Shown piece after piece: positions 5,118-6,099 of a DNA stretch of 6,099 nt. Numbering within the stretch: position 1 is the first letter of the stretch; each line of letters starts with the position of its first letter. The DNA comes from Chloroflexota bacterium (GTDB lineage Bacteria; Chloroflexota; Chloroflexia; Thermomicrobiales; UBA6265), in assembly GCA_019348515.1 (NCBI GenBank), contig JAHWJF010000230.1:1-6099 (forward strand). Direction: 5' to 3'. A model generated the notes under the pieces. It searched no databases. It had not been told where the DNA came from and saw only the letters and a list, made by a program, of their open reading frames with translations. The position numbers were made by a program, and so were the translations under genes.

Positions 5118-6099
<982 letters not shown>

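Overview
The window is a GC-rich piece of bacterial chromosome carrying mostly small conserved proteins of unknown function, one respiratory-chain subunit and some decayed or frame-broken genes. Base composition, G/C-ending codons, GTG starts, AGGAG-type ribosome sites and the set of families (DUF6766, DUF1360, DUF2254, stand-alone receiver) suggest a soil-type high-GC bacterium, most likely an actinobacterium-like lineage. That placement is inference; no rRNA or marker gene is present to fix it.

Left part (1-1300): a minus-strand membrane-protein remnant (137-407, LysE/RhtB-like at best) that reads correctly only after a one-base frame change; about 370 bases with no convincing gene but with hairpins; then a plus-strand gene of unknown family (780-1206) that is also split by a one-base frame change. 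A GGCGCC hairpin followed by TTTT (1270-1289) closes this part.

Centre (1371-2698, all plus): a two-gene unit in which a DUF6766 membrane protein overlaps a 61-residue single-span membrane protein by ATGA. After a plus-specific hairpin comes a tiny KRELIDT-type protein that looks cut short by a third one-base shift, then a stand-alone phosphoreceiver domain that may be made from a nearly leaderless transcript. A possible 70-residue minus-strand ORF meets the receiver gene tail to tail. From about 2908 to 3393 there is no recognisable gene, but there are strong inverted repeats.

Right part (3394-6099): an intact DUF1360 protein (plus) converges on an intact, isolated NADH-quinone oxidoreductase subunit B gene (nuoB, minus), with a perfect 12-bp hairpin between them. 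A 438-base gap without a clear gene separates nuoB from a divergently transcribed DUF2254 membrane protein that runs off the window end.

No mobile-element gene, tRNA, rRNA or CRISPR array was seen. The most noteworthy points are three independent single-base frame disruptions, all of the extra-base type, clustered in the first 2.2 kb while every conserved gene further right is intact; the orphan nuoB; and the structured gene-free stretch at 2990-3070. I do not see convincing evidence of a new multi-gene system. The nearest candidate is the overlapping DUF6766 / small membrane protein pair with its small neighbours.
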